14,906 nt of DNA from an uncultured Oscillibacter sp. (GCA_905236835.1 CAJOQY010000128.1:1-14906), one strand, 5' to 3'; positions 6,277-12,872 are shown, counted from the first letter of the stretch. The notes: a model not told the origin generated them from the sequence alone. Translations and numbers: made by a program.

Positions 6277-6876
6277 TTATAATACGCGTTTAATCGCGTC
6301 CAGAAACTCCGGGAAATCCTCATAAGCGGGTATCTCCGGATAATCTTTTTTAATTTGCTCCGTGCTTTTGAATAAAAATCCGGCTTTGCTCGCCTGAATC
6401 ATGCCAAGATCATTAAAGCTGTCCCCGGCGGCAATCGTGTCAAAGCCGATGGACTGTAAGGCTTTGACCGTTGTCAGCTTTGATTTTTCACAGCGCATAT
6501 GATAACCGATAATTTCCCCGTTTTCGCCGACTTCCAGCGTATTACAGAAAATCGTCGGCCAGTCCAGTTTTTTCATCAAAGGCTTCGCGAACTGTTCAAA
6601 CGTATCGCTTAAAATCAAGACTTGCGTCAGCGTCCGCAATTCGTCAAGAAACTCTTTCGCGCCCGGCAACGGATCAATTTTGGCGATGACATCCTGAATT
6701 TCACGCAGTCCAAGCCCGTGTTGTTTTAATATATCCAGCCGGAAACGCATTAATTTATCATAATCCGGCTCGTCGCGCGTGGTGCGCCGCAGTTCCGGAA
6801 TGCCGCTCGCCTCGGAAAAAGCGATCCAGATTTCCGGTACCAATACGCCTTCCATATCCAGACAGACAATGTTCAT
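6277..6876 (-). CDS. thrH: Phosphoserine phosphatase / homoserine phosphotransferase
   Basis: This is a 199-aa HAD-superfamily enzyme of the ThrH type. Family members dephosphorylate phosphoserine and can move the phosphate to homoserine, linking serine and threonine synthesis. HAD motif I is LDMEGV (6-11), with the Asp7-x-Glu9 arrangement that marks ThrH. The cap segment IPELRRTTRDEPDYDKLM (26-43) is very typical. Motif II is LSDT (89-92), motif III a Lys near 131-133, and motif IV AAGDSFND (149-156). Length fits the family. The ATG at 6876 follows AAAGGATG at about ten bases. It lies 36 bp after rqcH and upstream of the DUF1015 gene. It is complete and has no anomalies. Confidence 0.95.
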   Translation of the reverse strand: MNIVCLDMEGVLVPEIWIAFSEASGIPELRRTTRDEPDYDKLMRFRLDILKQHGLGLREIQDVIAKIDPLPGAKEFLDELRTLTQVLILSDTFEQFAKPLMKKLDWPTIFCNTLEVGENGEIIGYHMRCEKSKLTTVKALQSIGFDTIAAGDSFNDLGMIQASKAGFLFKSTEQIKKDYPEIPAYEDFPEFLDAIKRVL

Positions 6877-6912
6877 AAAAATTCATCCTTTCGCGTATAT
6901 AATAAATATATA

Positions 6913-8733
6913 TTATTTATTATTTTCCGGCGCTTTCGGCGTGATATAAATTGTTTTATAATTCGTATAAACCACCATGCCGGGACGCGCCCCGGCGGGC
7001 TTTTTGACATAACGTACAAGCGCGTAATCCACCGGGACCCGCGAACTGTCCCGCGCCTGTGAGTAATACGCGGCGATGGCCGCCGCCTCGGAGATGATAT
7101 TTTCATCCGCCTCCCGGCCATTTGTACATAAAATCACATGGGAACCGTGGATTTTTTGCGTATGCAGCCATATATCCCGATAGTCCGCGTTTTTTGTGAT
7201 TTTATCATTCTGCCGGTTATTCCGTCCGACCAATACCCGGAAGCCGTTGGAAATCTCGAATTCGCGCGGCCTGCCGATTTTATCCGCGCTTTTGCCGGAT
7301 TTTTTTCCCGCGCCGCCCGATTTGCCCGCGTTTTTGACGGATTTTTTTCCCGCGTCTTTGCCGCGCGTTATATCCGATTTTTTTCCCGCGACGCGCAAAA
7401 ATCCGTTTTCGATTAACTCATGCCGTATATCTATAAAATCCTGTTCCGATTCGGCGCGGTCCAATTCTTCCAGTACGCTTTCAAGATAAAAAATATCTTC
7501 CCGCGCCTGTTGAATCTGTTCTTTTAGATATTTTTCCGCGTTTTTCAGCTTTGTATATCTTTTGTAATAATTCGCCGCGTTTTGCTGTGGCGATAATCTG
7601 GGATCTAATATAATTTCTATATTTTCCTGATCGCTGTTATAAAAATTCCGGCAGGTTAAAATTTTCATGCCTTTTTGAATCGCGTAAATATTCGCCGTGA
7701 TCAAATCGCCTTTGATCCGGAAGTCATCACGATTTTGGGCGGCGGCGTAATCTTTTTCTTGTAAAGCCAATTTTCTGCGGGTACGCTCCAGAGCGGTTTT
7801 CGCGGCCCGGATCAATTCCGCGCCCCGGATTCTCACGCGTTCCCGTTGTTCGCGAATATCATAAAACGCATCCATCAGGGACGAAAAATCCGGAAAGCGT
7901 TCCCATGTTTCGCCGTATTGCGCAATCGCTACGCAAGAAAATTCCACGGGAACATTTTCCCGTTTCAGGCAGAACGGCGTAAATTTATTTTCCCGCGTAT
8001 CCTGTTGAAAGCGCGAAAATTCAAGGCGAAATCTTTTTTGTCCGGCTATATCTAAATCACAGATCCGCCCGTCCGGTTCGCCGCTTGTCCGGAAAGCGAT
8101 TTCCCTTGCCAATAAAGGCGAAAAGCCGAAATAACAATCCAGCAAAAATTTTTCCAGTTTCTGTTCCGGATGATTTTTTATAATATTATTCAGCCTGTCC
8201 GTAAAGCCGGATTCCGTTTCGTCTAAAAACGGCGTTCGATTTCCGGCGTCGGGCGGCCTGTAAAACAATCCCGGCAAAAGCTGTCGGCTCGCCGACATAT
8301 CGGAATCCACGCGGCGCAGACAATCTAAAATCCGCCCTTCGTCATCCAATAAAATCAAATTCGACCGGCGTCCCATCGCTTCCAGAATCAAACTCCGGCG
8401 TCCCGGACGGCCCAATTCGTCCATGCAGTCCAGTTCAAATTTTATCAGACGCTCCACGGACGGCTGTTGAATCCCGACAATTTTCCCGCCTGTTAAATGC
8501 TTTCTCAACAGCATACAGAACATAGGCGGCGAAGCCGGATTTTCCCGCGCGATTTTTGTAAAATGCGCTCTTGGCGCGTTCGCGCCCGCGCATAATAATA
8601 ATTTCAAATTCCCGCGAAAGTTCAAAACAATCTGATCCCGCGCGGGCTGAAAGATTTTCTCGATTCTCAATCCCGTCAATACCGGTCTGATTTCTTCCGT
8701 AAGCGCCCGCAGAAATACCGCGTCCATGGGCAT
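6913..8733 (-). CDS. rqcH: Ribosome quality control factor RqcH (NFACT family)
   Basis: This 606-aa protein is the bacterial counterpart of Rqc2/NEMF. It binds 50S subunits carrying stalled peptidyl-tRNA and recruits Ala-tRNA to add C-terminal alanine tails. The NFACT-N domain begins MPMDAVFLRALTEEI and includes PPMFCMLLRKHLTGG (69-83) and EAMGRRSNLILLD. A helical coiled-coil middle follows (about 285-440). The C-terminal NFACT-R domain has VGRNNRQND (502-510) and WLHTQKIHGSHV. Two features stand out. The Asp-Arg pair known from the Bacillus protein (97-98) is Glu94-Arg95 here. Residues about 448-491 are a Lys/Gly/Ser-rich linker of low complexity. The ATG at 8733 has AAAGGGGG eight bases upstream; a second ATG two codons later is less well placed. 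Old annotations call such proteins fibronectin-binding. Confidence 0.95.
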   Translation of the reverse strand: MPMDAVFLRALTEEIRPVLTGLRIEKIFQPARDQIVLNFRGNLKLLLCAGANAPRAHFTKIARENPASPPMFCMLLRKHLTGGKIVGIQQPSVERLIKFELDCMDELGRPGRRSLILEAMGRRSNLILLDDEGRILDCLRRVDSDMSASRQLLPGLFYRPPDAGNRTPFLDETESGFTDRLNNIIKNHPEQKLEKFLLDCYFGFSPLLAREIAFRTSGEPDGRICDLDIAGQKRFRLEFSRFQQDTRENKFTPFCLKRENVPVEFSCVAIAQYGETWERFPDFSSLMDAFYDIREQRERVRIRGAELIRAAKTALERTRRKLALQEKDYAAAQNRDDFRIKGDLITANIYAIQKGMKILTCRNFYNSDQENIEIILDPRLSPQQNAANYYKRYTKLKNAEKYLKEQIQQAREDIFYLESVLEELDRAESEQDFIDIRHELIENGFLRVAGKKSDITRGKDAGKKSVKNAGKSGGAGKKSGKSADKIGRPREFEISNGFRVLVGRNNRQNDKITKNADYRDIWLHTQKIHGSHVILCTNGREADENIISEAAAIAAYYSQARDSSRVPVDYALVRYVKKPAGARPGMVVYTNYKTIYITPKAPENNK

Positions 8734-8785
8734 GACCGCCGCCCCCTTTCACGTTTGATTATAATTTATTATAATTTATATAATA

Positions 8786-9205
8786 TTATATATTATCCCG
8801 CGTATGTTCCATAATCACGCAAAACAACTGATTCGCGCGCTCTTTTTGTCCGCTTAGATATAGCCAGCCGAACAAGGTCTCCAGCGCGGTGGCCTTGGCG
8901 TATTGTCCCCGGCTCGTGTGCTGTGGGATTGTGTGATATATATGCGCGTTGCGTCCGCGCCGGAACACGTCCCGTTCCCGCTCCGTCAGAAGCGGGAGAA
9001 TATATTCCGCGCCCTCGGCCTGCGATTCCGCGCGGACAATCCGGACCGCCGCCTCATGCAGTCCCCGGCCCGTCGCGCCGCCGCGCGTACAAAGCCATGT
9101 GCGCGCCAACAGTTCATATACGGCGTCGCCCATATGGGCCAATCCTATGGAACTGACGGCGTTTAAATCATCTTGTCCCAAATCCGGCGCGAAATAATCT
9201 TTCAT
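8786..9205 (-). CDS. mrnC: Mini-ribonuclease 3
   Basis: At 139 aa this is the RNase III catalytic fold without the double-stranded RNA-binding domain. Mini-III matures both ends of 23S rRNA in Gram-positive bacteria. Seen are IGLAHMGDAVYELLAR (20-35, with the catalytic Asp27), RRGRNAHIYHTIPQHTSRGQY (82-102) and ATALETLFGWLYLSG (105-119, with Glu109), matching the family end to end. The ATG at 9205 has AGGA close upstream. A strong terminator just before the gene separates it from the Cys-rich gene, so it needs a promoter in the short AT-rich stretch 9206-9259. It is followed by rqcH after 52 bp, pairing two ribosome-related functions. Confidence 0.95.
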   Translation of the reverse strand: MKDYFAPDLGQDDLNAVSSIGLAHMGDAVYELLARTWLCTRGGATGRGLHEAAVRIVRAESQAEGAEYILPLLTERERDVFRRGRNAHIYHTIPQHTSRGQYAKATALETLFGWLYLSGQKERANQLFCVIMEHTRDNI

Positions 9206-9239
9206 GTCCTCATTTCCATATCTTTCAAGAATATAAAAA

Positions 9240-9288
9240 TAAATAAAAAATATTTTCTCCCGCCCCGGACGGGCAGGGTCCGGGGCGG
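9240..9288 (-). terminator. Intrinsic terminator after the Cys-rich small gene
   Basis: An 11-bp perfect G+C-rich stem pairs 9260-9270 (CCGCCCCGGAC) with 9278-9288 (GTCCGGGGCGG) around a seven-base loop. On the minus strand the stem is followed by a U-rich stretch (GAGAAAATATTTTTTATTTA). It begins nine bases after the stop of the small gene. Confidence 0.85.
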
Positions 9289-9296
9289 AACGCGGT

Positions 9297-9455
9297 TTAA
9301 CAGCCGCAGCCGTTGTTGCAGTTGCAATCGTTGTTACAGCCGCAATTGTTATTATATCCGCAATTGTTGTTGCCGCAGCAACTCCACAGGACGATCAGAA
9401 GAATAATAATCCACAAGCAGTTGTTGTTATTGCCGCCGAAACCGTTGTTGCACAT
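9297..9455 (-). CDS. Cys/Asn/Gly-rich small membrane protein, 52 aa
   Basis: An ATG at 9455, preceded by GGGAGG at nine bases, opens a 52-codon gene. The product has 11 Cys, 17 Asn and 8 Gly. It starts MCNNGFGG, has one hydrophobic helix LWIIILLIVLW (14-24), and ends in a series of NNC and CxC units (residues 26-52). Similar tiny proteins, some named high-cysteine or chorion-class by automatic annotation, occur in Clostridia. I know of no established function. Its layout suggests a membrane-anchored tail exposed on one side that could bind metal or form disulphides. It lies directly downstream of the redox sensor rex and has its own terminator. Ribosome site, clean stop and terminator support a real gene. 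Confidence 0.88.
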   Translation of the reverse strand: MCNNGFGGNNNNCLWIIILLIVLWSCCGNNNCGYNNNCGCNNDCNCNNGCGC

Positions 9456-9501
9456 AATCGGGAACCTCCCATAATGATAGATATATAAAATAATGAGATA
9501 C

Positions 9502-9519
9502 AGGCCGTAAAGGCGGCCT
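9502..9519 (-). terminator. Short hairpin between rex and the Cys-rich gene
   Basis: AGGCCG (9502-9507) pairs with CGGCCT (9514-9519) around a six-base loop. On the minus strand it is followed by a moderately T-rich stretch. It could be a weak terminator of rex or part of the leader of the Cys-rich gene. The gap also contains a perfect palindrome CCCGCGCGCGGG (9537-9548). Confidence 0.3.
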
Positions 9520-9642
9520 CAGTTCCATATTATGCGCCCGCGCGCGGGAGGGTTCCATATGCCCGTTTCCCGCCGTCCGCGCGATTTGATTCCGGTCCCG
9601 CCTGATTTTTTTATCTGATTTGATTTGTTTTTTTATCTGTTT

Positions 9643-10287
9643 TTATCTATGCGCGATCCGGTATCCGAGGGTCAGAAGGCTGTCGGCGAAATGAATATTC
9701 TCAAAAATTACGTTCGGATTCGTACTGACAAGCTCCACATTGGTGAAATTCCAGAACGCCCGGACGCCGACGGCAATCAGCCGGTCGGCGGTTTCCTGCG
9801 CCACGGACTGCGGAATCGTCAGCGCGACAACGTCCACGATATTTTCGGACAGATACTCTTCAACCCCGGACATGGCGTAAACCGGTTTGCCGTTGATATA
9901 AGACCCGATCACAGCGGGAGAGACATCAAAGGCGGCGTCAACGGAAAATCCATTCTGTGAGAATGGGAAATTCCGCAACAGCGCGTGTCCGAGATGTCCC
10001 GCGCCGATGATAATCATGCGATGATTTTGATCCACGCCCAGAATGCGCCCGATTTCCGTCCGCAGTTCCTCCACATGATACCCGTAACCCTGCTGGCCAA
10101 ACTCCCCGAAACAACTGAAATCCTGACGAATCTGGGATGCCGTAATGCCCATCTCATCGCCGAGCGTCCGGGATGACACGCGCACAATGCCCCGGACACA
10201 CAAATCCGTCAATTGGCGGTAATATCTGGGCAGACGCCTGATGACCGCGTCCGAGATTTTTTCTTTCCTCAAAATATTCTCTCCCAT
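9643..10287 (-). CDS. rex: Redox-sensing transcriptional repressor Rex
   Basis: This 214-aa protein has standard Rex length. Rex binds NADH or NAD+ and leaves its operators when the NADH/NAD+ ratio rises, controlling fermentation and respiration genes. The N-terminal winged helix includes AVIRRLPRYYRQL (14-26) and the recognition region SQIRQDFSCFGEFGQQGYGY (51-70); most Rex proteins have RKD where this has RQD. The Rossmann domain has IIIGAGHLGHAL (92-103). IPQ...A and FWNF (178-181) follow, then a C-terminal domain-swap helix (about 196-212). The ATG at 10287 lacks a strong Shine-Dalgarno site, but homology begins at its KISDAVIRRLPRYYR. It has a promoter about 80 nt upstream. Confidence 0.97.
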   Translation of the reverse strand: MGENILRKEKISDAVIRRLPRYYRQLTDLCVRGIVRVSSRTLGDEMGITASQIRQDFSCFGEFGQQGYGYHVEELRTEIGRILGVDQNHRMIIIGAGHLGHALLRNFPFSQNGFSVDAAFDVSPAVIGSYINGKPVYAMSGVEEYLSENIVDVVALTIPQSVAQETADRLIAVGVRAFWNFTNVELVSTNPNVIFENIHFADSLLTLGYRIAHR

Positions 10288-10327
10288 TCCAAATACGATC
10301 CGATTCAGGCCGCTTCGGGGGCGGTTT

Positions 10328-10347
10328 GACGCCAGCCGACGCCAGCC
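10328..10347. repeat. Tandem 10-bp repeat in the rex leader
   Basis: GACGCCAGCC occurs twice in direct succession (10328-10337 and 10338-10347), in the untranslated leader of rex between the promoter and the start codon. It may be a simple slippage product or a paired binding site. Confidence 0.6.
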
Positions 10348-10375
10348 TGAAACTTTCCCATTTTATTTCTATAAT

Positions 10376-10404
10376 AATTTACACGGAATTCCGCCGCTTG
10401 TCAA
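10376..10404 (-). promoter_or_regulatory. Promoter of rex
   Basis: On the minus strand a perfect TTGACA (10399-10404) is followed after 17 bp by TAAATT (10376-10381, four of six). The start of transcription would be near 10369, giving a leader of about 80 nt. It lies downstream of the SSB-like gene's terminator, so rex is an independent unit. I see no clear Rex operator (TTGTGA-N6-TCACAA type) overlapping it. Confidence 0.65.
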
Positions 10405-10439
10405 TGCCTTTTCTGTCCGCGCGCGTCGTCGAATTTGAT

Positions 10440-10479
10440 GATAAAAAAACAAGGCGGGAATTTTGAGGCCATTCCCGCC
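10440..10479 (-). terminator. Intrinsic terminator of the SSB-like gene
   Basis: GGCGGGAAT (10453-10461) pairs perfectly with ATTCCCGCC (10471-10479) around a nine-base loop. On the minus strand the stem is followed by TTGTTTTTTT. It begins about 11 bases after the stop codon and is a textbook example. Confidence 0.92.
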
Positions 10480-10490
10480 CTGTCAGCCGC

Positions 10491-11081
10491 TTATGATTCC
10501 AGACGGTGCATCATGGACACTTCATAGGCGGTGCGTTCCTCCGTGCCGTTTTCCGTGACTTTATGATAAATCCGGCTCTGAATCCGCCCTTCCAGTTCCA
10601 ACGGATCCCCGACCTGAAGCGTACTGGTTTGAATCGCCAACTGTCCCCACGCGATGATCGGCAGGTAATCGGCGCGGCCATAGGTCCGGGAAACGGCGAG
10701 CATAATATCGCAGATGCCGCGTCCGAGCGGCGTGCGGCGAAACACCGGGGGTTTGCACAGCGTGCCGGAGAGCGTGATGCGGTTACGCGGGACGCCGGTC
10801 CCCTCCCGGATCGTCCGGGCGTATACGGAGAGAATCAGTCGGCTGCCAATGCCTGAGCGGTTGTTGAAAGACCGAAGCTGTCCCTGTACCGTTAAGGGAA
10901 CGCCGGGCCGGACCTGATCCAAAAGGGATTCCGGCAGTAAGATTGGCAGCAGGTCCGATTGTCCGGAGAGTCTTGGAACCTGAAGCGTAAAGCGATAAAA
11001 CCGCACGCCATGATTTTCATGGGACAGGACCGGCGTTTCCGCCGTCTGGCCCTCCAGTACGACCTGATTCTGATTGTTCAT
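10491..11081 (-). CDS. SSB-like protein with two OB folds
   Basis: This 196-aa protein is made of two successive OB-fold units. The second (about 100-193) has clear SSB features: NRITLSGTLCKPPVFRRTPLGRG (100-122), LAVSR and LPIIAWGQLA (140-149). The first (about 1-92) is a weaker copy, VVLEGQTAETPVLSHENHGVRFYRFTLQVPR. The acidic C-terminal tip of housekeeping SSB is absent; the protein ends MMHRLES, so it probably does not recruit SSB partner proteins in the usual way. Tandem OB proteins of this type occur in Clostridia as a second SSB of unclear role. The frame is open up to 11243, but the ATG at 11081 has GAGGTGG seven bases upstream and matches where the OB fold begins. Confidence 0.82.
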   Translation of the reverse strand: MNNQNQVVLEGQTAETPVLSHENHGVRFYRFTLQVPRLSGQSDLLPILLPESLLDQVRPGVPLTVQGQLRSFNNRSGIGSRLILSVYARTIREGTGVPRNRITLSGTLCKPPVFRRTPLGRGICDIMLAVSRTYGRADYLPIIAWGQLAIQTSTLQVGDPLELEGRIQSRIYHKVTENGTEERTAYEVSMMHRLES

Positions 11082-11365
11082 GTTGAATCCACCTCTTGCT
11101 TGCTGTATTTGCCGTAAGCCGTTTAATGTGATATAATAATCTGGCCTCGGCTTTGTCCGTTTGATCTTGCGGCGCGGGATTTTCGTGACAGTAAAAACAT
11201 ATGCGGCGGGAACGGGAAACATGATTCCCTTCCCGCGTATCACGCGGAAACAGGGGAAAATATAAATATATTAAATATATAAATTATAATAAATATAAAT
11301 ATATATAATATATGCAGGTATCCAAAAAAAGACGGCGCGCGTCCGGAAGTTTGTGCAGATTGCCG

Positions 11366-11383
11366 GTTGCATAAATATTCAAA
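11366..11383 (+). promoter_or_regulatory. Candidate ARG box for ArgR/AhrC
   Basis: GTTGCATAAATATTCAAA matches the 18-bp ARG-box consensus (wNTGAATwwwwATTCANw) at 16 of 18 positions by my count, with mismatches at the first and fifth. It overlaps the -35 element and spacer of the argG promoter, where bound repressor would block RNA polymerase. That fits arginine-dependent repression of argG, argH and argC. Confidence 0.7.
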
Positions 11384-11396
11384 ACAGGTGTATGAT
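11367..11396 (+). promoter_or_regulatory. Promoter of the arginine operon
   Basis: TTGCAT (11367-11372) and TATGAT (11391-11396, five of six) are separated by 18 bp. The -35 box is weak (three of six), as is common for regulated promoters. Transcription would start near 11403, giving a leader of about 150 nt before argG. Confidence 0.55.
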
Positions 11397-11409
11397 ATAT
11401 TTATCATAC
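11390..11409. promoter_or_regulatory. Perfect inverted repeat at the arg -10 box, possible second operator
   Basis: GTATGATA (11390-11397) and TATCATAC (11402-11409) form a perfect 8-bp inverted repeat around TATT, including the -10 box. Its central 18 bp (11391-11408) match the ARG-box consensus at 14 positions. Its centre lies 25 bp from that of the ARG box upstream, more than the usual spacing of paired boxes, so it may be a weak second ArgR site or an operator for another regulator. Confidence 0.4.
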
Positions 11410-11483
11410 CGGCGGGGAAATGTCAATTTAAAATATTTAAAAAACCGCCGGTTTGTTAGAAAATTTTTAAATTTTCGCGAAAA

Positions 11484-11530
11484 CGCGGGATTTATTGGAT
11501 TTGATTTTATCATCATGATAAAATCCCGCG
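11484..11530 (+). promoter_or_regulatory. Overlapping, mutually exclusive stems in the argG leader
   Basis: CGCGGGATTT (11484-11493) can pair with AAATCCCGCG (11521-11530). The right arm of that stem overlaps a second, perfect structure in which GATTTTATCAT (11503-11513) pairs with ATGATAAAATC (11515-11525) about a single central C. Both cannot form fully at once. They end eight bases before the argG ribosome site. Control of readthrough, translation or RNA decay is possible; the 23-bp palindrome could instead be a DNA operator. Confidence 0.45.
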
Positions 11531-11554
11531 GATTTACGGAGGAGCGGATCAGGC

Positions 11555-12778
11555 ATGAAAGCGAAAAAAGATATTCATAAGATTGTGCTGGCGTATTCCG
11601 GCGGGCTGGATACGTCGATTATTATTCCATGGTTGAAAGAAAATTATAATAATCCGGAGATTATCGCCGTATCCGGTGATGTCGGGCAGGGCGCGGAACT
11701 GGACGGATTGGAAGAAAAAGCGATCAAAACAGGCGCGTCAAAATTAATCATCGCGGATCTGGTTGATGAAATGGTCGACGAAGTGATTATCCCGGCTTTG
11801 AAAATGGACGCCGATTATGAGACGTATTTATTAGGCACGGCGTTCGCGAGACCGATTTTGGGGCGGAAACTGGCGCAAATCGCGCTGGAAGAAGGCGCGG
11901 ACGCGGTTTGTCACGGCTGTACCGGAAAAGGCAACGATCAAGTGAGATTTGAACTGGCCGTCAAGCGCTTCGCGCCGGATATGGCGGTGATCGCGCCGTG
12001 GCGGGAGTGGGATATTGTGTCACGGGATCAAGAGATCGATTACGCTGAAGCCCACCATGTGCCGCTGAAAATTTCCAGAGAGACGAATTATTCAAAAGAT
12101 AAGAATTTATGGCATTTAAGCCATGAGGGATTGGATTTGGAAGACCCGGCGAACGAGCCGGATTATGACAAGCCCGGTTTTCTGGAAATGGGCGTCTCCC
12201 CGGCGCTGGCCCCGGACAAGCCGGTTTATGTGAAAATCGGATTTGAAAAAGGCGCGCCGGTGTCTTTGGACGGCGAAAAGATGAAAGCGTCGGAGATTAT
12301 TAAAAAATTAAATCAAATCGGCGGCGCGAACGGCGTCGGCATTATTGATATTGTCGAGAATCGCCTGATCGGCATGAAAGATCGCGGGGTATACGAAACG
12401 CCGGGCGGGACGATTTTGTATTTCGCCCACAGACAGCTTGCCATGCTGACAATGGATAAAGATACATTGCACGTCAAGCAAAAACTGGCGATTGATTTCG
12501 CTGATTTGATTTATAACGGCAAATGGTTTACGCCGCTGCGCGAGGCGTTGTCGGCGTTCGCGGACAAGGCGAATGAAAACGTCACCGGGGAAGTGAAATT
12601 AAAATTATACAAAGGCAATATCATTCCGGCGGGTACGACTTCGCCGTGTTCGTTATATTCCGAAAATCTGGCGACTTTTGATGAGTCGGATTATAATCAG
12701 CAAGACGCCGCCGGATTTATCAATCTCTGGGGACTGCCCACGAAAGTGCAGGCCCTGCGCGAACAGGGAAGATTATAA
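11555..12778 (+). CDS. argG: Argininosuccinate synthase
   Basis: This 407-aa cytoplasmic enzyme condenses citrulline and aspartate with ATP to argininosuccinate, the penultimate step of arginine synthesis. The N-terminal pyrophosphatase-loop motif AYSGGLDTS is at residues 13-21. Further family segments are ISGDVGQG-type [33 protein letters not shown] and SPALAPDKP. Length is normal and no residue looks anomalous. The ATG at 11555 follows GGAGGAG (11538-11544). It is first in the plus-strand arginine operon, behind an ARG-box-bearing promoter, and is followed 94 bp later by argH. Confidence 0.98.
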   Translation: MKAKKDIHKIVLAYSGGLDTSIIIPWLKENYNNPEIIAVSGDVGQGAELDGLEEKAIKTGASKLIIADLVDEMVDEVIIPALKMDADYETYLLGTAFARPILGRKLAQIALEEGADAVCHGCTGKGNDQVRFELAVKRFAPDMAVIAPWREWDIVSRDQEIDYAEAHHVPLKISRETNYSKDKNLWHLSHEGLDLEDPANEPDYDKPGFLEMGVSPALAPDKPVYVKIGFEKGAPVSLDGEKMKASEIIKKLNQIGGANGVGIIDIVENRLIGMKDRGVYETPGGTILYFAHRQLAMLTMDKDTLHVKQKLAIDFADLIYNGKWFTPLREALSAFADKANENVTGEVKLKLYKGNIIPAGTTSPCSLYSENLATFDESDYNQQDAAGFINLWGLPTKVQALREQGRL

Positions 12779-12790
12779 TATTCGCCCCCG

Positions 12791-12816
12791 CCCCCTCTCT
12801 CAAACGGGAGAGGGGG
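12791..12816 (+). other. G+C-rich hairpin between argG and argH
   Basis: CCCCCTCTC (12791-12799) pairs perfectly with GAGAGGGGG (12808-12816) around an eight-base loop. No U-run follows, so it is not a standard terminator. It may protect the argG 3' end, act as a partial terminator, or be a copy of a genome-wide intergenic repeat. Confidence 0.6.
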
Positions 12817-12823
12817 AACGAAA

Positions 12824-12849
12824 CTTGATATTTTATCTTGATATTTTAT
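12824..12849 (+). repeat. Perfect tandem 13-bp repeat upstream of argH
   Basis: CTTGATATTTTAT occurs twice without a gap (12824-12836 and 12837-12849), ending 23 bases before the argH start. It may be slippage-derived. Its TTGATA and TATTTT elements are promoter-like but not well spaced. Confidence 0.8.
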
Positions 12850-12872
12850 AACGGAACGGAAGTGAAAATAAT

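Larger units (their letters stand above)
11082..11554. other. Divergent intergenic region between the SSB-like gene and argG
   Basis: This is a non-coding region of 473 bp between divergent genes. From left to right it holds the leader and presumed promoter of the SSB-like gene, an inverted repeat CCGCGT-ATC-ACGCGG (11233-11247), an uninterrupted A/T-only run of 57 bases (11257-11313), the argG promoter with ARG box, and an argG leader crowded with palindromes. The leader has ACCGGCGG pairing with CCGCCGGT (11408-11415 with 11445-11452), TTTTCGCGAAAA (11472-11483), and the nested structures at 11484-11530. The argG ribosome site GGAGGAG is at 11538-11544. Confidence 0.7.

Noticed and set aside
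7138..7489. Plus-strand ORFs rich in Phe, Ala and Arg opposite rqcH
   Set aside because: They are antisense to the Lys/Gly-rich linker and coiled coil; the composition is a direct complement effect.
8903..9197. Three overlapping plus-strand ORFs opposite mrnC
   Set aside because: They are antisense shadows caused by G+C-rich codons of mrnC and show no protein-like features.
9456..10440. Rex operator autoregulating rex or controlling the Cys-rich gene
   Set aside because: No TTGTGA-N6-TCACAA-like site was recognised near either promoter.
11082..11243. 54-residue N-terminal extension of the SSB-like protein
   Set aside because: The extension is Lys/Arg-rich without OB-fold similarity, and the internal ATG at 11081 has a strong ribosome site.
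11515..11580. 21-codon Arg-containing ORF overlapping the argG start, as an arginine leader peptide
   Set aside because: It has no ribosome site, only four scattered Arg codons, and overlaps argG out of frame; a longer version of the frame would start inside the promoter -10 box.
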